A stretch of DNA of 41,348 nucleotides from JAKORR01 sp964608495 (GCA_964608495.1 CAZSOQ010000010.1:1-41348); one strand, 5' to 3'; shown: positions 24,161 through 33,240, counted from the stretch's first letter. The notes: generated from the sequence alone by a model not told the origin. Numbers and translations are program-made.

Positions 24161-26623
24161 ATGCGGCCAGTGCACGCCCTTCTCGCCCTGCTTCTCGCGC
24201 TCGCGCCCAAGGTGTGGGGTGCGGAGTACTACGTCGCGCCCGGTGGTGACGATGCGAACCCCGGCGCGAAGGAGCAGCCTTTCCGGACGATTCAGCGGGC
24301 CGCCGACGCGCTGCGGCCCGGAGACACGTGCGTCATCCGGGCCGGCACGTACCGTGAGACGGTGCGTCCGGCGGCGTCGGGCGAGCCGGGGAAGCCGGTA
24401 CGGTTCGTGGCCTACGAAGGCGAAGAGGTGACGGTCAGCGGGGCGGACGTGCTGGCGGCCGAATGGTCCGTGCACGAGGGGCAGGTGCTCAAGGCTGCCA
24501 CGGACAGGCGCTTCATCCAGCTCTTCGCCGACGGGAAGATGATGCTGGAGGCGCGCTGGCCCAACTCGCCGCCGGACGATCTGATGGCGATGGATCGCGC
24601 GAAGGCGGGCGACGGCACGGGCTACGAGATGCTGGCCGACCCGAACCTGCCCCCGGGCGACTGGAACGGCGCCCTCGTGCTGATCTGGCCGGGCAGCCGG
24701 TGGACGAACAACACGCGGCGGATCGTGGACTACACACCGGGCAAGTCCTTCCGCTTCGACCGCGACTTCCGGCCCAAGCAGCCCGACAAGTGGCACGGCT
24801 TCGACCCTCACGAGCCGAAGGCCGGGAACCCTTACGTGCTGTTCGGGAGCCTGGCGGCCCTGGACAGCCCCGGCGAGTGGTACCTGGACGAGGAGCAGAG
24901 CATCGTGTATCTATGGCCGCCCGGTGGGGGATCGCCCGCCGAGGGCGCCGTGGAGGTCAAGCAGCGCGACTACGCCTTCGATCTGAGCGGGCTGAGCCAC
25001 GTGGAGCTGAGCGGGCTGCGGGTGTTCGCGGCGGCGCTGAACATGACCGACGCGCGGTACTGCGTGGTCGAGAACTGCCACCTGCGCTACGTGGACCACT
25101 TCCGGGAGCTGGACGGCTACGCGGCGCAGCCGCCGAAGAACGTGGTGACCGGGAGCGACAACGAGTGGCGGCGGTGCAGCATCGCCTACTCAGCCGGGTC
25201 GGGGCTGCGGCTGGCGGGGGAGCGCAACCGCCTGGTCAACAGCGTCGTGTACGACGTGAACTACCTGGGCACCTACCAGGGTGGGCTGGACCTGTGCCGG
25301 TCGGTCGAGGCCGTGGTGGGTCACTGCACAGTCTGCCGAGCGGGCCGGGACATCCTTCAGCACCACGGCAGCAAGAAGATCCGCATCGAGTACAACGACC
25401 TGTACCGGGCGAACATGCTGAACAACGACTCGGGAGCGATCTACTCGTGGGGGACGGACGGGGAGGGCGGGATCATCGCGCACAACTGGACGCACGACAA
25501 CGTGGGCGACGCGACGGTGGGGATCTACCTGGACAACTTCTGCCGGCACTTCGTGGTACACCACAACGCATCGTGGAACAACTCCGGTGCGGGCATCACG
25601 CTCAACAGCGACTCGACCGACAACCTGGTGTGCAACAACACGCTCGCCGGGAACGGGTCGGTGTTCGCCACCTTCACCTACTCGGGGCAGGTGCCGACGC
25701 AGAAGGGGACGCGGGTGATCAACAACCTGGTCGTGGGACGGATGCGCGTGGATGACCCGCGGGCCTTCGTGCAGGGGGAGCTGGCGCCCGAGATCAGCCA
25801 CAACGGGGCCTACGCCATCGCCGGCAACGGCGTCCCGACGCCGGGATCGGGAGCGATTGACACCGGGATCGTGGTGCCGGGCATCACCGACGGGTACCAG
25901 GGGAAGGCCCCGGACCTGGGGGCCTACGAGGTCGGTGGGGAGTACTGGGTGCCCGGGCCCGATTGGCGCGACCCCGAGATGCCTGCGGCCCCGCCGATGG
26001 ACCTGAGCTTCCAGCCGCGCGGCCCTGTGGACGAGCAGCATATGGTGACCGAGGGGCTGCAACTGTGGCTGGACACGACCGACACGAAGACCGTGGAGAC
26101 CGACGCGACCGGTCGGGTGCTCGTGTGGCGGGACAAGTCCGGGCACGGCCATGACGCCACACCGCGCGACCCCGGCCAACTGCTCTCGTCGTGGCCGGAC
26201 GGGATCAAGGGCAGGCCCGTCGTGCGCGGCAGCGGCTCCGGGAGCCTGGTGGTGGGGACAGTCCGGGCGAGCGAGGGGCCCTTCACGGTGTTCATCGTGT
26301 CGCAGGCGCCGACGTCGGGCGGGCCCTCGTGGCAGCGGCTCGCCGGCGCCTCGTGCGGCGAGGGCGATGACTGGGTAGCGCCCAACTGGATGATCCTGCG
26401 GCCTGGGGGCGCTGAGCCGAGGGCCTACGGACCCAGGCTCTTCACGGAGACGCGGCGGGCGGGCCATGTCCTCGACAGCCTGGTTCTCTTCGGGCCGCCG
26501 GGGCCCGCGTCGCAGTTTCTCACAGCCGACATCGGCGAGGCGCTGCTCTTCGACCGCGCCCTGCCCTTCGACGAGGCCGACGCCATCGAGGCCTACCTGA
26601 CGCGGAAGTGGGGCCTGGAGTAG
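24161..26623 (+). CDS. Large secreted right-handed beta-helix protein with C-terminal lectin-like domain
   Basis: 820 residues. Signal peptide (1-20, ending VWG-AE), then the DUF1565-type opening EYYVAPGGDDANPGAKEQPF and TIQRAADALRPGDTCVIRAGTYRE, followed by a long parallel beta-helix (about 260-560) built of short repeats with NN and N-rich turns (YNDLYRANMLNNDSG, VVHHNASWNNSGAGITLNS, NLVCNNTLAGNG). A laminin-G/concanavalin-like domain (about 625-815) starts LQLWLDTTDTKTVETD and has WRDKSGHGHDA. Beta-helix enzymes include polysaccharide lyases and glycosidases; catalytic residues cannot be named. ATG 24161 follows GGGAGTTGGAG; TTG 24152 in frame is less likely. Its divergent partners and the convergent tcdA show it is a single-gene unit. 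Confidence 0.88.
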   Translation: MRPVHALLALLLALAPKVWGAEYYVAPGGDDANPGAKEQPFRTIQRAADALRPGDTCVIRAGTYRETVRPAASGEPGKPVRFVAYEGEEVTVSGADVLAAEWSVHEGQVLKAATDRRFIQLFADGKMMLEARWPNSPPDDLMAMDRAKAGDGTGYEMLADPNLPPGDWNGALVLIWPGSRWTNNTRRIVDYTPGKSFRFDRDFRPKQPDKWHGFDPHEPKAGNPYVLFGSLAALDSPGEWYLDEEQSIVYLWPPGGGSPAEGAVEVKQRDYAFDLSGLSHVELSGLRVFAAALNMTDARYCVVENCHLRYVDHFRELDGYAAQPPKNVVTGSDNEWRRCSIAYSAGSGLRLAGERNRLVNSVVYDVNYLGTYQGGLDLCRSVEAVVGHCTVCRAGRDILQHHGSKKIRIEYNDLYRANMLNNDSGAIYSWGTDGEGGIIAHNWTHDNVGDATVGIYLDNFCRHFVVHHNASWNNSGAGITLNSDSTDNLVCNNTLAGNGSVFATFTYSGQVPTQKGTRVINNLVVGRMRVDDPRAFVQGELAPEISHNGAYAIAGNGVPTPGSGAIDTGIVVPGITDGYQGKAPDLGAYEVGGEYWVPGPDWRDPEMPAAPPMDLSFQPRGPVDEQHMVTEGLQLWLDTTDTKTVETDATGRVLVWRDKSGHGHDATPRDPGQLLSSWPDGIKGRPVVRGSGSGSLVVGTVRASEGPFTVFIVSQAPTSGGPSWQRLAGASCGEGDDWVAPNWMILRPGGAEPRAYGPRLFTETRRAGHVLDSLVLFGPPGPASQFLTADIGEALLFDRALPFDEADAIEAYLTRKWGLE

Positions 26624-26675
26624 CCTGGGCAAGGCCCGGCGCCCGACCGTCGTCTTGGCGGCGCGTCCGCGCGGG

Positions 26676-27443
26676 TTAGTCTCCTCGGGGGAACAGGTCG
26701 CCCAGGAGCAGGCGCAGGGCCAGGTTCGCCGCCGTGAGACCGAAGATGCCCGTGAGCGTGGGCAGGCTGCCCAGGATCCGGCGTCTGCGGCCGCGCCGGT
26801 GGGGCGCCTCGTCGGACTCCTCGGCTTCCTCCATCCCCCCCACGAACCGGGGGCTCGCCGGCTCCTCGCTGTAGACGCAGGGAACGTCCGTGCTCAGACC
26901 TCGCCGGCGCAGGCCCTTGCGCAGGGCCCGGGCGAGCGGGCAGCCGGCCACGTCGGACAGCAGGCCCGTGCGGACGAGAGCCGGGTCCGTGCGCGACGCC
27001 GCGCCCATGGAGGAGATGGCGGTCAGGCCACGCTGGAGCACCGCGGACAGAAGCTCCAGCTTGGGCGTGTAGGAATCGATCGCGTCGAGGATCAGGTCCG
27101 GCGGGCCCGCCAGGACCTGATCCATGGTGTCCACGTGCACGAACAGGCGCAGCGGCTCGACACCACACGCGGGGTTGATGTCCTCGATGCGCCTACGGGC
27201 GGCCTCGACCTTGGGCACGCCGAGCGTGGACTCGAGGGCGTGGAGCTGGCGGTTGAGGTTGCTGGGGCGCAGCACGTCTGAGTCCACGAGCCGGAGCCTG
27301 CCGACGCCGGCGCGGGCCAGGGCCTCGACCGCGTAGCCGCCCACGGCTCCCAGGCCCACCACAGCCACGTGCGCGGACCTCAGGCGGCGCAGACCCTCGG
27401 CCCCGATCATCAGCTCCATTCTCAGGAACCGTCCATCCGACAT
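26676..27443 (-). CDS. tcdA: tRNA threonylcarbamoyladenosine dehydratase (ThiF/MoeB family)
   Basis: 255 residues; E1-like ATP-dependent enzyme that cyclises t6A to ct6A at position 37 of tRNAs. Opening RFLRMELMIGAEGLRRL is the TcdA form, followed by VAVVGLGAVGGYAVEALARAGVGRLRLVDSD (nucleotide site), the SNLNRQLHAL segment, DLILDAIDSYTPKLELL, and SSMGAASRTDP, which separates TcdA from MoeB/ThiF. A hydrophobic C terminus (about 225-250) suits the membrane association noted for this family. The ATG at 27443 has only a weak site. It is 97 bases after the UroD-like gene, in a carbohydrate locus where a tRNA-modification gene is a guest. Confidence 0.9.
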   Translation of the reverse strand: MSDGRFLRMELMIGAEGLRRLRSAHVAVVGLGAVGGYAVEALARAGVGRLRLVDSDVLRPSNLNRQLHALESTLGVPKVEAARRRIEDINPACGVEPLRLFVHVDTMDQVLAGPPDLILDAIDSYTPKLELLSAVLQRGLTAISSMGAASRTDPALVRTGLLSDVAGCPLARALRKGLRRRGLSTDVPCVYSEEPASPRFVGGMEEAEESDEAPHRRGRRRRILGSLPTLTGIFGLTAANLALRLLLGDLFPRGD

Positions 27444-27539
27444 CCGGCATCACCACGAAGGTGCAGGCCGCCTTCGGTCACGAGGTGGCCGTCGAAGGCA
27501 AGCGCCCGCGCCACGAGCACCAGCGGCGCAAGCATGGGC

Positions 27540-28499
27540 TCACCCCTCGGCCAGGTCGTGGAAGGCCTCGCGGATCCACTGGTAGTTCTGCTCGGTCATG
27601 CCGAGCGAGGCATAGTCCTCGATGTAGGCGATGAAGCCGCCCGCCGGGCCGCCGAGGCTGGCGCAAAGACGACGCGCGTAGGAGCGGATGGCCTCGCGGC
27701 CGCCGTGGCAGGCGAGCCGCTGGTGGTCCACCGAGCAACAGAAGCAGACCCGGCCGGCGAAGTGCGTCGCGAGCCGCTCGACGCCGAAGACGTCGGGCTG
27801 CAGCAGCTCCAGGATGTCCACGCCCACCTCGATGAGGTCCGGGATGATGTCCCACACGTCTCCGCAGGTGTGGAACCAGACGTGCATGCCGGCGGCGTGG
27901 ACGCGGGCGAACTGGTCGGCATAGCGGGGCTTGAAGACCTCGCGCCAGAGGTCGGGGTGGATGATGAGGCCGTCCTGAGTGCCCCAGTCGTCGCCGAACT
28001 TGGCGCAGTCGAGATCGAAGGCGCCGAGCTGGTCGAGGATGCCATTCTCGACGGCGAAGACGAGGTCGAGCACGCGCTCCGCGGCGGGCCGGTCGAGGTA
28101 CAGGTCCTCGAGGAAGGCCTGGAAGCCGCGCAGGAAGGTGGCGCAGTTGAAGCCCGAGATGCCGATGCCCAGGACCCGGTAGCGGTCCGGGTTCTGCTCG
28201 CAGAAGGCAGGGACATGATCCAGCCGGCCGGGCGCGAAGGGATCGGGCGGCTCGTAGCTGTCCAACAGCGACAGGTCGGCAAGGGGGCGGATGTGCGGCT
28301 GGCCCATCGTGCGGTCGAGGCTCTGCCACACGTAGCCCCACTCGGTCATGCCCGGCTGCGAGGGGCTCCAGCCGGCGGCGGGCGCCCAGCCGGTGCCGGC
28401 GGTGTCCGAGTGCTCGAAGTCGCGATTGCAGTAGTGGATCGGCAGGCGCGCCGGGCCCTGGGACTCCACGGCGCGGCGGACGATCTCTCGACGAGTCAT
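27540..28499 (-). CDS. Uroporphyrinogen decarboxylase-like (MtaA/CmuA-type) protein
   Basis: 319-residue URO-D-fold TIM barrel. Seen: the short N terminus TRREIVRRAVESQGPARLP, GISGFNCATFLRGFQAFLEDL, FGDDWGTQDGLIIHPDLW (about 168-185), and VWFHTCGDVWDIIPDLIEVG (about 207-226), where His and Cys stand at the usual cofactor or zinc site, then VDILELLQP. True HemE motifs are missing, so haem synthesis is unlikely. Related proteins are methyltransferases of methanol or chloromethane pathways, but the many copies in uncultured polymer degraders occur in sugar loci and have no proven role. ATG 28499 follows AGGAGAAG. It is 34 bases from the Pectate_lyase_3 gene, same strand and likely same transcript. 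Confidence 0.9.
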   Translation of the reverse strand: MTRREIVRRAVESQGPARLPIHYCNRDFEHSDTAGTGWAPAAGWSPSQPGMTEWGYVWQSLDRTMGQPHIRPLADLSLLDSYEPPDPFAPGRLDHVPAFCEQNPDRYRVLGIGISGFNCATFLRGFQAFLEDLYLDRPAAERVLDLVFAVENGILDQLGAFDLDCAKFGDDWGTQDGLIIHPDLWREVFKPRYADQFARVHAAGMHVWFHTCGDVWDIIPDLIEVGVDILELLQPDVFGVERLATHFAGRVCFCCSVDHQRLACHGGREAIRSYARRLCASLGGPAGGFIAYIEDYASLGMTEQNYQWIREAFHDLAEG

Positions 28500-28533
28500 G
28501 GGTCGCTTCTCCTGGGCCGGGCCGCTGCGGCGC

Positions 28534-29832
28534 TCACGGAGCCGCGTCCGGCTTGAGCCCGGACACGTTCAGCCCCACCTGCACATCCCCCCGGCTGTCG
28601 TTCACGACCTGGGGCTCACCGGCGAAGTGGTTGCCGAAGATGGCGGCGGTGCGGACCGCCGGGCCGAGGTGGATCCCCGGCGCCCCCGCAGCGAAGCGGC
28701 AAGCCGAGACGGTGAGGTCGCCGCCGAGGCACTCGAGGGCGTATCGCCCTTGCTTCGGTGTGTCCCACTGGGCGAAGTGGCACTGGTTGAAGCTCACGGA
28801 GCCTGAGCCATTGATGCTGGCGATGCGGTCGGCGGGGCCCCAGAAGGCGCAGTTGGTGAATTGCACCAGGCCGGTGTTGGTCTCGGCGACGAGGACCTCG
28901 GTAGGCTCCGGGGCCATCGCGCTGACGAACTCGCCGTTGGTGATCAGCAGCCCGATGCCCTGGCACTGGTCAACCTGGACCGCGACGTTGGTCCAGTCCG
29001 CGCCGATGCCCAGGAAGTTGCCGTTGCAGGCGCCACTCTCCGTCGCGATGAACCGGTAGCCGACCTTGTAGCCGAAGCAGAAGGTGTTGAGCACGTACTC
29101 CCAGTCGGTGCGGCCGAAGACGAAGGCCTCGCCGTTCTCGCGCTGGAACTCCTGCACCTGGGTCTTCGCGTCCCAGGTCCAGAAGGGCCAGAAGTGGACG
29201 TTCTCGATGCGGCCCACGTCGTAGCACTTGTCCACGCTTATGCCGGTGCGCAGGGGCTGGCCGTAGAGGTTGCGGATGTAGTGGCGCCCGGAGTTGCGGG
29301 TGGCGAAGTCCACGGCCCGGTACGGGTTCACCATCAGCACGTCCACGATCGAGGGGTCGTCCGCCCCCGAGGACGCCACGCACCACGGGTAGGGCTGCAG
29401 GTCGTTGGGGTCCTGTTCGGGGTAGAAGATCGTGAGGCCCTTGAGGGTCGCGTTGCGCCCCAGCGTGATGAAGGGCGGCCCGTCCTCGCTGCCCTTGCCC
29501 TCCTCGGCGAGGAGCGTGGTGCCCTTGAGCTGCGTCCAGGCCGTCGGCACGGTCCACACGCCCTGCAGCGTCACGTCGTCCGGGACCGAGAGGTGCGTCG
29601 CCACGCGGTAGTTGCCGCGCGGCAGCCACACGATCCCCCCGCCTGCCTCGCGGGCCGCGTCGAGCGCCGCGGAGATGGCGGCGGTGTCGTCGGTCTTGCC
29701 GTCGCCGAGCGCACCGAAGTCGCGAGCGTTCAGGGCCACGGGCGGCGGGGCGTCCAGGGCGTCGTCCGGCGGCTGGGCCTGGGCCCAGACGGCGAGGAGA
29801 AGCAGGCAGGCGAGCAGCGCGAAGGCGCTCAT
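28534..29832 (-). CDS. Secreted Pectate_lyase_3-type beta-helix protein
   Basis: 432 residues. A signal peptide (1-20, LLLLAVWAQAQ) precedes NARDFGALGDGKTDDTAAI (about 34-52), the defining motif of Pectate_lyase_3/GH28-like beta helices, and AAREAGGGIVWLPRGNYRV. A right-handed helix follows to the end with VSFNQCHFAQWD and similar turns. Possible substrates are pectin, rhamnogalacturonan or other uronate polymers. The start ATG 29832 has AAGGAG ahead; the frame's earlier start at 29919 would bury the signal. Together with the UroD-like gene downstream and MFS gene upstream it forms a (-) run. A 16-bp palindrome lies 49 bases upstream of its start. Confidence 0.85.
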   Translation of the reverse strand: MSAFALLACLLLLAVWAQAQPPDDALDAPPPVALNARDFGALGDGKTDDTAAISAALDAAREAGGGIVWLPRGNYRVATHLSVPDDVTLQGVWTVPTAWTQLKGTTLLAEEGKGSEDGPPFITLGRNATLKGLTIFYPEQDPNDLQPYPWCVASSGADDPSIVDVLMVNPYRAVDFATRNSGRHYIRNLYGQPLRTGISVDKCYDVGRIENVHFWPFWTWDAKTQVQEFQRENGEAFVFGRTDWEYVLNTFCFGYKVGYRFIATESGACNGNFLGIGADWTNVAVQVDQCQGIGLLITNGEFVSAMAPEPTEVLVAETNTGLVQFTNCAFWGPADRIASINGSGSVSFNQCHFAQWDTPKQGRYALECLGGDLTVSACRFAAGAPGIHLGPAVRTAAIFGNHFAGEPQVVNDSRGDVQVGLNVSGLKPDAAP

Positions 29833-29880
29833 GGCAGGGCTCCTTGTGGGCCGGCAATGGTACCTCGGCGCGGCCTGATT

Positions 29881-29896
29881 CGTCGCCCGGGCGACG
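29881..29896. repeat. Perfect 16-bp palindrome upstream of the Pectate_lyase_3 gene
   Basis: CGTCGCCC followed directly by its complement GGGCGACG, in the 163-base gap between the MFS and lyase genes. It lies 49 bases ahead of the lyase start, just above a TACCAT -10-like hexamer on the minus strand, so an operator or a hairpin ending the MFS message are both possible. Confidence 0.4.
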
Positions 29897-29995
29897 GGCT
29901 CCTTCCGTCGAGGGCACACGGTCGGCGCAGGGGACTGACGGGGCGCTGCCCCTTGCGGCGCCCCCGGGGCACCGCGCGTGGCGCCACTGCCACGA

Positions 29996-31237
29996 TCACG
30001 GCGCGGGCTCGGGCGCCGGTCGTAGCGTGGCTGCGCCGAGCGCGCCCAGCAGGGCCACGCCCGACGCCAGCAGCATCGCGGGCAGCAGGGAACCGGCGGC
30101 GTCGGCGACCGCCCCGGCGACCGTGGGGCCGAGCGCCTGGCCGATGCCGAAGAAGAGAGTGATGAAGCCGAGGGCCGCCGGGGTGAGTCTTGGGCCGAGG
30201 AGGTCGCCGCAGGCCGCGGCCATGATGGCCGGGATGCTCCAGGCGGACAGGCCGAAGAGGATGGCCGAGACGGTGAAGCCGGGCGCCGTCGGCCACAGGG
30301 CGAAGAGGCCGAAGGCGATGGTGTGAAGGAGGTAGACGATGATCAGAGCGCCCTTGCGGCCGATGAGGTCGGAGACGGTGCCCCAGATGAGGCCGCAGAG
30401 GAGGCTGAACCAGCCCATGGTCATGAAGAGGCCGCCCGCGGCCTGCTGGGTGTAGCCGCCCTCGGCGATGAGGGCTTTGACGAAGAAGGTCATGTAGATG
30501 ATGTAGGAAAAGCCGAAGGCGACATAGACGAGGCCTAGGTGCCAGACGGCGGGGGAGCGGTAGACAGCGCCCCACTGGAGCGCGCCCGTGGCGCCGGCAG
30601 AGGGCGAGGTGGCGCCCTCCGCGCCGATGGGCTCGAGCCCGAGCTCCGCGGGGCGGTTGCGCAGCAGGACGAGCGCCAGCAGGGCGAGCAGCACCGTCAC
30701 GCCGCCGAAGGCGTACCAGCAGACCCGCCAGCCCTGGTCTGCGTGGGCGGCGAGGATTCGCGGCACGATGGGGCCTAGGAGAATGAGCGCGACCGACGAC
30801 CCGGCCACCCCGATCCCGGAGGCCAGCCCGCGCCGCCGGGCGCCGAACCAGGCCGCGAGCAGGCCCATCACCGGCACGTTGCTGGCACCGCTGCCGATGC
30901 CGGTGACGGCCCGCCAGAGGGCCGCCGCTGCGAAGCCCTGGGCGAGACCGGTGAGCGCCATGGCCGCGCCCGCGAGACCGAGCCCGGCGGAGATGACGAC
31001 GCGGGGGCCGAAGTGGGACGCCAGCGCGCCGCCGATGGCCGAGAGGGCGAGATAGCCGATGAGGTTGGCGGTGGCGAGGGCGCCGGCCTGCGTGTTGTCC
31101 AGGCCCAGCGCGGCCTGCATGGGGGGCAGCACGACGCTGTAGCCGAAGCGGGCGAGGCCCAGGGCCCCGAAGACGACTAGGGTGGCGAGGGCGAGGATCA
31201 CCCAGCCGTAATGCAGACGGGGAGTGTCAGCAGGCAT
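29996..31237 (-). CDS. MFS transporter (oxalate/formate-antiporter or YbfB-like)
   Basis: 413 residues with twelve predicted membrane segments; inner membrane. Starts LHYGWVILALATLVVFGALGLARFGYSVVLPPMQ (quoted in part: GLARFGYSVVLPPMQAALG), the typical opening of MFS_4/oxalate-formate antiporter relatives. The loop motif between TM2 and TM3 reads ASHFGPRVVISAG; DLIGRKGALIIVYLL is the matching motif after TM8. It probably moves an organic or sugar acid, perhaps a uronate released by the neighbouring lyases, but this is inference from context. ATG 31237 follows AGGGGGC. The OLD-type nuclease gene ends 207 bases upstream, with a lower-GC stretch between. Confidence 0.9.
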   Translation of the reverse strand: MPADTPRLHYGWVILALATLVVFGALGLARFGYSVVLPPMQAALGLDNTQAGALATANLIGYLALSAIGGALASHFGPRVVISAGLGLAGAAMALTGLAQGFAAAALWRAVTGIGSGASNVPVMGLLAAWFGARRRGLASGIGVAGSSVALILLGPIVPRILAAHADQGWRVCWYAFGGVTVLLALLALVLLRNRPAELGLEPIGAEGATSPSAGATGALQWGAVYRSPAVWHLGLVYVAFGFSYIIYMTFFVKALIAEGGYTQQAAGGLFMTMGWFSLLCGLIWGTVSDLIGRKGALIIVYLLHTIAFGLFALWPTAPGFTVSAILFGLSAWSIPAIMAAACGDLLGPRLTPAALGFITLFFGIGQALGPTVAGAVADAAGSLLPAMLLASGVALLGALGAATLRPAPEPAP

Positions 31238-31444
31238 GGCCGCCCCCTTTGTGCGCCGGCTTGCCGCGCCCGACCGGCGGCGATGCAGTCCGTGTCACGA
31301 CACCGCGGCGGCGGCGTAGAAACGAGGAACGTGCGCCACCCTGTGGGAGGGGTCAATGCCGCGGCCCCGTTGGACTGCGTTGCTGGCGTTGGCCCCGCAC
31401 GCGCAGAGCCTCTGCCGACGCTCGCGATGCCAATCGAGCCGGAT

Positions 31445-33148
31445 TCACAGGCCCAATCGCCGCTCAAGCTCGCGCGCAAGAGACGGCACAGCATCGCCCC
31501 TCTTGCGGTTGAGACTGCTGAGCCCCTTCGTTGCCGCTGCATCCGCGACGACGGCCTTCACCTGTGCCTCGATGGTGTCGTCCCAGCGCTTGCCTCTGGC
31601 GCGGAACACATCCCGCACCCTATCGCTCCACTTTGCGTGCGCGTGCCGGAACTGCGGATCGCTCTCGGCGAGCTCCACCCCGAACCGCTGCTGCACCGCG
31701 TGAGCGTATATCCCCAAGGGGATCAGGTCCTCCACTTCGGACTCCTTCATGTCGGGGCACGTGCTATAGGTTACCTCATCAAGCCCCATGTGCCTAGCAT
31801 GCGTTGCCTTCGCCGCCGCGCGACGGGCCTCGTCGTCATTGTCGAGGAAGGCGTGCACCGAACATACTAAGGACTTGTACACGCCCGCCGTGGAGGATAG
31901 GGCCGAAGCTCCCCCGAGAGAGTCTATGACGAGGTCCCCGTTGTGCATGGCCGTCGCCAGCCGCGGCGAGAGGCCTCTCAGCCACTCGGCCAACAAGGCT
32001 TCATCCCCGGGACCCTCCACGAGGAGCACCAACCGCGCAGAGACCAGGTTGTCGGAGACCTCGACACCGAGGGCCTCCCGCACCTCCGCAAGTCCGGCCG
32101 CCGCCTTGGCCCGGCGGTCCCGCACGATGATGTTGGCGCTCGGGTGATCGCGATCCACCAGGAGCGGGGAGTGGGTGGAGACGAGCACCTGCTGCTTCTC
32201 GGCGAGTTCCCTGAGCACGGACCTGAGCGCATGCACCGCCTGCGGGTGCAGGTGGGACTCGGGTTCCTCGATCGCCAGCACCAGACTCCTGTCCCCACTG
32301 GCCACTTCGCTCGCGTACTTGAATAGCGCTATCGCCAGAAGGCTCTTCACGCCGTCGCCCTTCTGCTCTAGTGGTGTCCGTACGCCGTCGTCCACGATCA
32401 GCTCATAGTCTCTCAGCTCGAAGGGGGCGCGGTCGAGGCCGGCCGGCTGTATCGTCACCCTCTCCACCTCTCCTAGAAAACCCCGCGCCGTCTCCGTAAG
32501 TGCCTCGCCCAACCTGTCCAGGTGCGGCTGTTCCAGCTCGCGCAGCTTTGCGAGAAGCTGATCGTACTCCCGGCTGCGGCGGAGGGGCCCCAGCGCGTCG
32601 GCGACCATGTCCCTTATGATCGCTACGGCCATATCCGGCGTCCGTACAGACGGTACATACACAAGCCCGATCCTCTCGGTAACGAACTCCGCGATCTTCC
32701 AGACCCTCTCGGCTATCTTCTTCTTCCCGGGTCCCTGAAGCCGCAGGTCCAGCTCTACCTGTTCCCAGCCGAACTCCACGGCGAGGCGCAGCCTCGACTG
32801 CAGGGACGCCTCGGTGAGTTCCTGCAAGGACTTCCGCTCCGCGGCCGTTAGGTCGAACTGCAGCACCACCTCTGACTTCCCCTTCGGACCTTCGTCCTGA
32901 CGGGCTACCGGGAAGTCTCGCTGCCAACTGTAGTCCGCGCCTCCATAAACGCCGGGGCGACGTCCTGCCCAATGCCCTGCCGGCCGGCCCCGGCCACGTA
33001 GTGCGGCGAAGGCTGCCCCCAGCGCACGCAGGATGTTCGACTTGCCCTCGTTGTTTGGGCCTACCAGTACCGTGAAGCTGCCGACAGGCACCCTTTGCGC
33101 GCGGTTGATCGAGCGGTACCTCGTGATCGTGAACGCGTCCAGTCTCAT
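31445..33148 (-). CDS. OLD-family ATPase/TOPRIM nuclease (AAA15-like)
   Basis: 567 residues. ABC-type ATPase half: Walker A GPNNEGKS (30-37), degenerate signature EQKGDGVKSLLAIAL (261-275), Walker B LVLAIEEPESHLHPQ (289-303, Glu294-295) and switch STHSPLL (His326). The TOPRIM half has VLLVEGPGDEALL (Glu378) and HAFLDNDDEARR (Asp436, Asp438). This is the class 1 OLD design used in phage P2 Old and Gabija GajA. No UvrD-like partner (GajB) or reverse transcriptase adjoins it, so it is class 1 without a known partner. ATG 33148 starts RLDAFTITRYRSI. Codons such as AGG, ATA, CTA and AGT, and lower GC, contrast with neighbours, suggesting transfer. It sits between the MFS and ABC permease genes; role probably phage or plasmid defence. 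Confidence 0.88.
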   Translation of the reverse strand: MRLDAFTITRYRSINRAQRVPVGSFTVLVGPNNEGKSNILRALGAAFAALRGRGRPAGHWAGRRPGVYGGADYSWQRDFPVARQDEGPKGKSEVVLQFDLTAAERKSLQELTEASLQSRLRLAVEFGWEQVELDLRLQGPGKKKIAERVWKIAEFVTERIGLVYVPSVRTPDMAVAIIRDMVADALGPLRRSREYDQLLAKLRELEQPHLDRLGEALTETARGFLGEVERVTIQPAGLDRAPFELRDYELIVDDGVRTPLEQKGDGVKSLLAIALFKYASEVASGDRSLVLAIEEPESHLHPQAVHALRSVLRELAEKQQVLVSTHSPLLVDRDHPSANIIVRDRRAKAAAGLAEVREALGVEVSDNLVSARLVLLVEGPGDEALLAEWLRGLSPRLATAMHNGDLVIDSLGGASALSSTAGVYKSLVCSVHAFLDNDDEARRAAAKATHARHMGLDEVTYSTCPDMKESEVEDLIPLGIYAHAVQQRFGVELAESDPQFRHAHAKWSDRVRDVFRARGKRWDDTIEAQVKAVVADAAATKGLSSLNRKRGDAVPSLARELERRLGL

Positions 33149-33240
33149 AGCGGTGCCCACCCGGCGGCAAGCATGGTAAACCGCCACACGCGGCGGCGGC
33201 GCTTTTCGCGCCTGCACACGGGGGGACCTTCGGCGCGGTG

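Noticed and set aside
27422..27535. 37-codon minus-strand ORF between the UroD-like gene and tcdA
   Set aside because: It has a good upstream site (GAGGGGTGAG) but overlaps tcdA by 22 bases, shows no motif, and could be chance; kept only as a possibility for coupled translation.
31445..33148. Gabija, PARIS or retron defence system
   Set aside because: Only the OLD-type ATPase/nuclease is present; the flanking genes are ABC permease and MFS, not GajB, AriB or a reverse transcriptase.
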